From Planctomycetaceae bacterium (GTDB lineage Bacteria; Planctomycetota; Planctomycetia; Planctomycetales; Planctomycetaceae), in NCBI GenBank assembly GCA_003445035.1, contig DLVV01000461.1:1656-7208 (forward strand): a DNA stretch of 5,553 nt, in the 5' to 3' direction. Below the pieces are notes generated by a model. It saw only the letters and a program-made list of their open reading frames with translations, searched no databases and had not been told where the DNA came from. Positions 1-5,200 of this stretch are shown in pieces. Positions within the stretch are counted from its first letter, which is position 1; every line of letters begins with the position of its first letter. A program made the translations under genes and the position numbers.

Positions 1-852
1 CTCAGCTGCAACGACCACAAGAACAACATCGAGTCGATCTACTTCGACAACATGTCCTGGTACAACACCGGGCACGTTGCCCCGTCGATGAGAAATGCTC
101 GCAAGGTCTACGACCGTCTGTTCGGCACCCGGTCCAACACGCGTTTCCGCAACATCACCGACCTGGCCCTGGGCAACGCACGGCGACTGCAACGTCGACT
201 GAGCACCAGTGACCGTCGAAAGTTTGACGAGTACCTCGAGTCGATTCGTACCATCGAGAAACGCATGGATCGCATCGACTCGATGAAGTCCAAGCTGGCT
301 GCAGCATCCATCAAGCGTCCGGCCGAGCATTTGCCCCGCAACGAATACATCCACCTGATGGGCGACCTGCTGGTGACCTCATTGCAGATCGGCATCACGA
401 ACGTCGGCAGCCTGATGGTGGGCCCCGAACGCTGGACAACGCCGACAAACTGGGAAGGGATCCTCGACAAGCCGCACAGTCATCACGCCATGACACACGC
501 CCCGCAGAACCATCTCGAGGACCTCCTCAAGCTGGACCGTTTCCACGTCTCGGCATACGCACGATTGCTGAAGCGAATGGACGGAATCGAGGAAGCGGGT
601 GGAACCACGCTGCTCGACAACACCATCTTCACCCTCGGAGCGGGCATGGGCGATGGGACCACGCACCAGTACAACGACCTGCCACTGGTCGTCGCCGGCG
701 GCGGAGGGGGAACGCTGAAGCTGGGCCAGCACGTCCACTGCAAGACCGGCACACCTCTGTCCAATCTCTGGCTGACCCAGTTGCGTTGCCTTGGTATCGA
801 GCGCAAGTCGTATGCCGACAGCACAGGCACAATCGCCGGGGTCCTGGCGTGA
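1..852 (+). CDS. DUF1552 (HXXSHH) family protein, C-terminal part; start lies before the window
   Basis: The frame is open from base 1 and ends at a TGA at 850-852, giving 283 residues. The family is usually well over 400 residues, so the N-terminus, normally with an export signal, is missing; the ATG at 52 is internal, because family-like sequence precedes it. Seen in order (fragment numbering): a segment ending in VYDRLFG near residues 34-40; a basic helical stretch resembling the family's ExxKR region (about residues 78-100); the signature as HAMTH at 162-166, a Thr variant of HxxSH; the glycine-rich AGGGGG loop near 232-237; and a closing ADSTGTIAGVLA like the family's usual DSTG end. The family is abundant in Planctomycetes, often encoded beside DUF1592-type cytochromes; its biochemical role is unknown. 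It converges on the redoxin gene with 158 bases between stops. Family assignment is firm, function is not. Confidence 0.93.
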   Translation, partial: LSCNDHKNNIESIYFDNMSWYNTGHVAPSMRNARKVYDRLFGTRSNTRFRNITDLALGNARRLQRRLSTSDRRKFDEYLESIRTIEKRMDRIDSMKSKLAAASIKRPAEHLPRNEYIHLMGDLLVTSLQIGITNVGSLMVGPERWTTPTNWEGILDKPHSHHAMTHAPQNHLEDLLKLDRFHVSAYARLLKRMDGIEEAGGTTLLDNTIFTLGAGMGDGTTHQYNDLPLVVAGGGGGTLKLGQHVHCKTGTPLSNLWLTQLRCLGIERKSYADSTGTIAGVLA

Positions 853-951
853 TCCCACGCGGCGGCCCCGGTCCAGAGAGTGCCCCCCTGCCCTTCACAT
901 TCCGGGCGTGTTCCCTCTCCCAACTCCACCACTGTTACTGACGGCAGAGAC

Positions 952-970
952 GGACCTTCGGCGTCGGTCC
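952..970. repeat. Small inverted repeat in the convergent junction
   Basis: GGACC at 952-956 is complementary to GGTCC at 966-970, leaving a nine-base loop. It lies 99 bases after the DUF1552 stop. A five-pair stem with no T-tract is a weak structure; it may help 3'-end formation for either convergent gene or may be chance. Confidence 0.3.
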
Positions 971-972
971 AA

Positions 973-1013
973 GCATTAGCCTCGCACGGAGGCTACTCGC
1001 GGGGAATGCGTCA
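973..1013 (-). other. Candidate SECIS-like element overlapping an in-frame TGA (speculative)
   Basis: On the minus strand the redoxin TGA (1013-1011) is followed by one base, then GCAU (1009-1006), which can pair with AUGC (976-973); a ten-base one-sided bulge (1005-996); the seven-pair stem 995-989/983-977; and the loop CGUGC (988-984). There are 22 bases between the TGA and the apical loop, and the loop has G at its second position followed by U. As I recall the bacterial SECIS model, the spacing is about 16-37 bases with a G in the first two loop positions, so the geometry fits. In-frame codons after the TGA read R-I-P-R-E and then TAG (995-993). That is structural compatibility only; a terminator hairpin would look much the same. 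Confidence 0.25.
977..995. terminator. Perfect 7-bp hairpin between convergent genes, possible bidirectional terminator
   Basis: TAGCCTC at 977-983 and GAGGCTA at 989-995 form a perfect seven-pair stem around a five-base loop. On the minus strand it begins 15 bases after the redoxin stop; on the plus strand it starts 124 bases after the DUF1552 stop. Its place between two convergent genes fits a shared terminator. There is no T-run on either strand, so a classical intrinsic terminator is not clearly shown. An alternative reading, as part of a SECIS-like element, is given in a separate entry. Confidence 0.45.
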
Positions 1014-1889
1014 GCCACGCAATGCGGTTTCGGTGACCTTGACGCTTTTCCCTGCCAACACCGCTTTGAGTGCGATTACGGCCTGGGGATCGGCAGACGT
1101 CTTGCCGGTCGTGCCGGTCAATGTCTTGCCAGTCCGCGATGACTTCTTACTCACAGACGATGCCTTGGGAGCTTGCCCGATCGCCTTGCGGAATGCGGCC
1201 AACGGATAAGTCTTCTTCGAGTCCAGCTTGAATTGCTTGACCATCCGGTCGTAGACACGTTGATGTAACTTCGACTTGATCTCCGTTCGCGTGATCCGGC
1301 CGTCGGTATTCGTGTCGAACTTGCTCACATCGAAGCGACTGAGAAAACTGCCGCTGGATCCTTTATGTCCCCTGGAACCGGCGGCCTTCATCCGAAACTG
1401 GCCGCGATACCGGAGCACGCCCTTGGCGTCGATGACCACGGTCGTGGTCGTGACCTTGGTCCCGAGCAGGTCAGCGGTGCGGCCTGTGGCATCGAATACG
1501 ACAGGAAGTGTCAGCTTCTTCTCCTGCTTGAACTCACGTATCCCCTCGACGGTCTCACCGGCACTTGCGTCGAGGGCGACGACCGCGACGCGGCCCTTGT
1601 AGGCCGAGGCCAACTTGTTGAGGGAGTGCTCGACATGCCGACAACTTCCACAGAACGAACACCAGAAATTCAGGACCACGACCCCGCTGCTGTTGGACTT
1701 CTTGTCCTTCTGAAGATCACTGAGCCTGTAGGTCTTTCCGTCTTCGGTGTTGACGAAGGAGAAATCCGGAACCTTCTCTCCAATGGCAATCGCCTTCAGG
1801 CCAGCAGTATTGGGTTTCGCGGGATCCGCTCCGAAAGATGCGGACGCCAACACGGTAAGACCCAACACCAGTGTTCGAAAACAATGCAT
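1011..1889 (-). CDS. Exported thioredoxin/redoxin-like protein with an inserted EF-hand
   Basis: A 292-residue protein, probably a periplasmic or envelope thiol-disulfide oxidoreductase or peroxiredoxin-like protein; substrate unknown. The start at 1889 is chosen because GGAG lies eight bases upstream and a signal peptide follows at once (basic start, hydrophobic core 7-16, ASA cleavage site at 15-17). An ATG at 1895 is only two bases from that GGAG, and one at 1949 would sit inside the likely -10 box. The AhpC/TSA-TlpA fold runs from GEKVPDFSF (37-45) through FWCSFCGSCR (75-84) and LPVVFDATG (128-136) to VVIDAKGVLRYRGQF (151-165). The redox pair is Cys80/Cys83 (CGSC, at the place of TlpA CGPC), with an extra Cys77; the usual cis-Pro position appears to be Thr148. 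A canonical 12-residue EF-hand loop, DTNTDGRITRTE, occupies 192-203. A K/S/T-rich linker (about 241-265) and a terminal helix with KAVLAGK close the protein. It ends in Gly exactly where relatives have Gly-Cys. Confidence 0.92.
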   Translation of the reverse strand: MHCFRTLVLGLTVLASASFGADPAKPNTAGLKAIAIGEKVPDFSFVNTEDGKTYRLSDLQKDKKSNSSGVVVLNFWCSFCGSCRHVEHSLNKLASAYKGRVAVVALDASAGETVEGIREFKQEKKLTLPVVFDATGRTADLLGTKVTTTTVVIDAKGVLRYRGQFRMKAAGSRGHKGSSGSFLSRFDVSKFDTNTDGRITRTEIKSKLHQRVYDRMVKQFKLDSKKTYPLAAFRKAIGQAPKASSVSKKSSRTGKTLTGTTGKTSADPQAVIALKAVLAGKSVKVTETALRG

Positions 1890-1897
1890 TTCCATCA

Positions 1898-1901
1898 CTC
1901 C
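1898..1901 (-). promoter_or_regulatory. Ribosome binding site that decides the redoxin start
   Basis: GGAG on the minus strand lies eight bases upstream of the ATG at 1889-1887, the normal Shine-Dalgarno spacing, and only two bases upstream of the in-frame ATG at 1895-1893. This favours the shorter start, which also begins directly with the signal peptide. Confidence 0.65.
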
Positions 1902-1947
1902 AAAAACATCAACAAGCCAACCCTCTTTGATCGGTTCCAAGTCCCCC

Positions 1948-1977
1948 ATTTTATCTGAGTGATTTGGCCCTGAGCAA
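1948..1977 (-). promoter_or_regulatory. Possible sigma-70-type promoter for the redoxin gene
   Basis: On the minus strand TTGCTC (1977-1972) is followed after 18 bases by TAAAAT (1953-1948), resembling the TTGACA and TATAAT consensus boxes. Transcription would begin near base 1941, giving a leader of roughly 50 bases before the ATG at 1889. The ATG at 1949 would fall within the -10 box, which argues against that longer start. The match is moderate and planctomycete promoters are poorly defined. Confidence 0.4.
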
Positions 1978-2049
1978 CCAATCCGTCTCCGAAAATCAAC
2001 GTCCTTCGACCACGGCTGCTACTCCCAGGCCCAGGTCATGCCAGGCGGA

Positions 2050-2067
2050 GGGACACCATTCTGTCCC
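2050..2067. promoter_or_regulatory. Operator-like interrupted palindrome GGGACA-N6-TGTCCC
   Basis: Perfect six-base arms (2050-2055 and 2062-2067) flank a six-base spacer, a layout typical of sites bound by dimeric helix-turn-helix regulators. It sits upstream of both divergent genes, about 70 bases behind the proposed redoxin -35 box and about 135 bases before the PSCyt1/DUF1553 start. A palindrome like this can occur by chance in a region of this size. Confidence 0.3.
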
Positions 2068-2069
2068 GG

Positions 2070-2174
2070 ATTCCGTGCCGCCCAGACCGGCAATCCGCGC
2101 GTCGATTCCGGAAGGCGACGGTGTTTCGGTCTCCCACATTCCGTACGAACATCGATCGTCATACCACTATTCCA
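2070..2174 (+). repeat. Three ATTCCG repeats plus a near-copy at roughly helical spacing
   Basis: ATTCCG occurs at 2070-2075, 2105-2110 and 2138-2143, and ATTCCA at 2169-2174. Start-to-start distances are 35, 33 and 31 bases, close to three helical turns. They could be half-sites for a regulator of the downstream gene, but hexamers are short and chance clustering is possible. Confidence 0.25.
2101..2119. promoter_or_regulatory. Imperfect dyad around TTCCGGAA
   Basis: The perfect eight-base palindrome TTCCGGAA (2106-2113) is flanked by GTCG (2101-2104) and CGAC (2116-2119), offset by one base. It overlaps the second ATTCCG copy. It may be an operator or a weak hairpin; nothing in the sequence identifies a regulator. 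Confidence 0.2.
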
Positions 2175-2202
2175 CGGCTGGACGGGCTGGTATACCAAGG
2201 GA

Positions 2203-5200
2203 ATGAAGCGAGGTCGGAACAGTATCCTGTCGCTCAGTGGCGGCCTGGGCGTTGTCGCGCTAATTTTGATGTCATCGACGTCGACCGCCGATGACGGTGT
2301 CGATTTCTTCGAGCGCCGCGTGAGACCACTGCTGGCCAAACGGTGTTTTTCGTGTCACGGCCCGAAGAAGCAGGAAGGCGGACTGCGGCTGGACATTCGG
2401 GGCGGAGCGACAAAGGGCGGCGAGAGTGGGCCATCCCTTGTTACCGGCAAACCGAAACGGAGCCTGATGATCACCGCTGTGCGAAGGACCGGTGAACTGA
2501 AGATGCCACCGGTCAAGCCGTTGTCGGCGTCGGAAATCTCGGTGCTGGTGAAATGGGTTGCTGACGGTGCCGTTTGGCCCGCCAGTGAGAAGGGTCTGCC
2601 GGCCCATTCGGGCGGAATCACAGACGACGACCGTCGCTTCTGGTCCTTTCAACCGTTGAACGCCACTCCACCCCCTCCGGTCAAGAATGCCGAATGGTGC
2701 CGGTCGCCGGTGGACCGATTTGTCCTGGCCCGGATCGAAGCGGCGGGACTCACCCCGGCCAAACCGGCAGACCGTCGCACACTGATCCGCCGGGCCACCC
2801 TCGACCTGACCGGTCTCCCGCCAACTCCCCAGCAGGTGGCTCGGTTTGTCGACGATGACACGCCGGGCGCTTTTGCCCGGCTGGTTGACGAGTTGTTGGC
2901 CTCACCGGCTTACGGCGCACGCTGGGGGCGACATTGGCTGGACGTCGTCCGTTACTGCGATTCGCGAGACGCACGGCACACGGGTCAGCCTTACGACGTG
3001 AACGAGGCCTGGAGGTATCGCGACTGGGTGGTCGATTCGTTCAACCACGATCGCTCCTACGCGGAGTTTGTCCGGCAGCAGATTGCCGGTGACTATGCAC
3101 CGGTCACGAACTCGATCCAGAACAGCGTCGAGGGGCTGATTGCTACAGGCATGCTCGTCATCGGTGAATGGGGCTCCGGTGACGCTGACGCCCGAAAAAT
3201 GTACACCGACATCGTCGATGACCAGGTGAACGTCATCAGCCAGACTTTCATGGGGGTCTCGCTGAGTTGCGCAAGATGCCACGACCACAAGTTCGACCCG
3301 TTCTCCACGCGGGACTATTACCGGATGGCCGGCATTTTCTTCAGCACTCAGATCGCCACGCCGGGAACCGATGCCCGGCTGATGCGGCAACCCCTGGTGA
3401 CGGTCGCTGAAAGGTCTCGCCGCGAGAAGATCGAGGGCCGCATCGCGAAGATTGCCCTCGAGTTGAAACGGCTCAACCAGCAACGGGTGGATCAACTGCG
3501 GCAACAGGTCGTGTCCCAGGCATCGCGTTACCTGCTGGCGCTCTGGGACCTGAAACGTCGGCACCCGGATTCGGTTTTCGGAGCGTCGATTGACAACGAA
3601 GCTGTGACAGCCTGTGCGAGACAGCACAAGGTGAACCCCGGCCTGCTGTCCGTCTGGCAAAATACCCTGCGGACACTGGCCGACGACGGAGAATTGCTGT
3701 CGGTGCCGGTTGCCAACCTGGGTGCCACGGGCGTGTTCACCTGGAAGTCGAAGAACGTCCAGCCCCTGTTCAACGTGAACACGACCAACACCGTGGTGCG
3801 GGTGCCGGGGACGATTCCACCGCGGTCCGTGGCGGTGCATCCGACGCCGACAAGCGGCGTCGCCATGGCATGGCGGAGCCCGTTCAGCGGACAGGTGCGA
3901 GTGACGGCGAGGGTGAGCGACGCCCACCACGGTGGCAATGGTGTCGAGTGGTCTCTTGAACACGACCACGGTCTCCGCAGCGACACGCTGGTGTCTGGCA
4001 CCATCGATGCCGACAAGTCTTCTCCGCGATCCCTCAGTACGGTGTCAGTGACATCCGGCGACAAGATTCGACTGCTGGTCCTGCCTCGAAACGACAACCA
4101 CATCTGTGATCTGACCCGACTGGAGCTTGAGATCGAGGAAACCGGAGGCCGAAAACGAAGCTGGAGTCCCGAACGTGACTTCGTCGGCAACCCGCAGCAG
4201 GGCAATCCTCATGCCGACGCTTACGGCAATGCGGACACCTGGTCCTTCACACACATGGCTCGACGGAGAAATCTCAACAGTGCCCCCCATGCCCGAGTCG
4301 CCGCGTTGGCACCATGGCTCGATGCGGTCGCCCGTGGCGATGACCGACAGGTCCGCCAGCTGGCCGATTCCCTGCAGACGTCACTCGTTGCGCCGGCCGG
4401 GGGACGAAAACCCAACGAGCCGGTATCACGGTTGCTGAACTGGTTGACATCAACCGACGGGCTGATGAGAGACAACACGACGCTGGTGCTCGATGGAAAA
4501 GCCAGGGCTCGTCGCGATCAACTCGCGGCCGAGTCCAACCGAATGAAGGCACAACTGAAGACGACCGGCCTGGCCCTGGCCGCGCGGGAGGGAGGCGTGC
4601 CGGGCACCGAACATGCCGGATTTCGGGACGCGAAAGTCCACATCCGCGGCGAATATCTCCGGTTGGGCCAGGCGGTGAAACGCGGCGTGCCGGAGATTCT
4701 GGCGGGCCCGAAGCCTCTCGAAATCAAATCCGGCAGTGGCCGTGCCGAACTGGCTCGCTGGATCTCTCGTGACGATCACCCGCTGACTCCTCGCGTGATG
4801 GCCAATCGCATCTGGCTGCATCACTTTGGCGAAGGACTGGTCCGCACACCCGGCGACTTCGGACGGCGTGGAATGCCACCGACGCATCCGCAGTTGCTGG
4901 ACTGGCTCGCCCGAAAATTCGTCGCGTCGGGGTGGTCGGTCAAGGCGATGCACCGCCTGATGATGTTGACGGCCGTCTACAGGCAATCGACAGGCACACG
5001 CAACCGGCTGGCTGCCGATCCGGAAAACCGCCTGTTCGCCCGCATGACATCACGGCGACTGGAAGTCGAGGTCATCCGCGACACGTTGCTGTCGGTGTCT
5101 GGCCAGATCGACCTCCGTATGAAAGGCCCCTCGGCACCGCGATATCCCGGAGGCTATTCGCGGACCGAACGCCGGAAACCCGTTTTCACCAGCACACGAC

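Larger units (their letters stand above)
1890..2202. other. Divergent intergenic region (313 bases)
   Basis: This separates the minus-strand redoxin gene from the plus-strand PSCyt1/DUF1553 gene. The half next to the redoxin carries its likely ribosome site and promoter. The remainder holds an interrupted palindrome (2050-2067), a rough dyad (2101-2119), three ATTCCG copies (2070-2143) with one near-copy (2169-2174), and the ten-base palindrome TGGTATACCA (2188-2197) just before the downstream start. I see no convincing promoter for the plus-strand gene, no RNA gene, and no convincing small protein. A TTG-initiated 80-codon frame (1964-2206) is probably spurious. Confidence 0.7.

Noticed and set aside
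52..54. ATG at 52 as the true start of the DUF1552 gene
   Set aside because: The frame is open back to base 1, the preceding residues fit the family, and starting here would remove well over a third of the usual protein together with its export signal.
1887..1949. Longer redoxin start at the ATG at 1949 or 1895
   Set aside because: The 1949 start would put twenty non-signal residues before the hydrophobic segment and sits in the proposed -10 box. The 1895 ATG is only two bases from GGAG. The ATG at 1889 has the best spacing.
1365..1958. A 197-codon plus-strand frame opposite the redoxin gene
   Set aside because: The minus strand encodes a protein with signal peptide, redox motif and EF-hand here; the plus-strand frame shows none of these and has no ribosome site.
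2081..2120. Possible tRNA T-arm fragment (GTCGATTCC-like)
   Set aside because: No acceptor, D or anticodon stems can be assembled around it, so it does not form a cloverleaf.
2902..3969. A 355-codon open frame on the minus strand
   Set aside because: It lies wholly antisense to the PSCyt1/DUF1553 gene, whose frame matches known domains throughout. Its product is rich in His, Arg and Pro with no recognisable motif, as expected of a shadow frame in GC-rich DNA.
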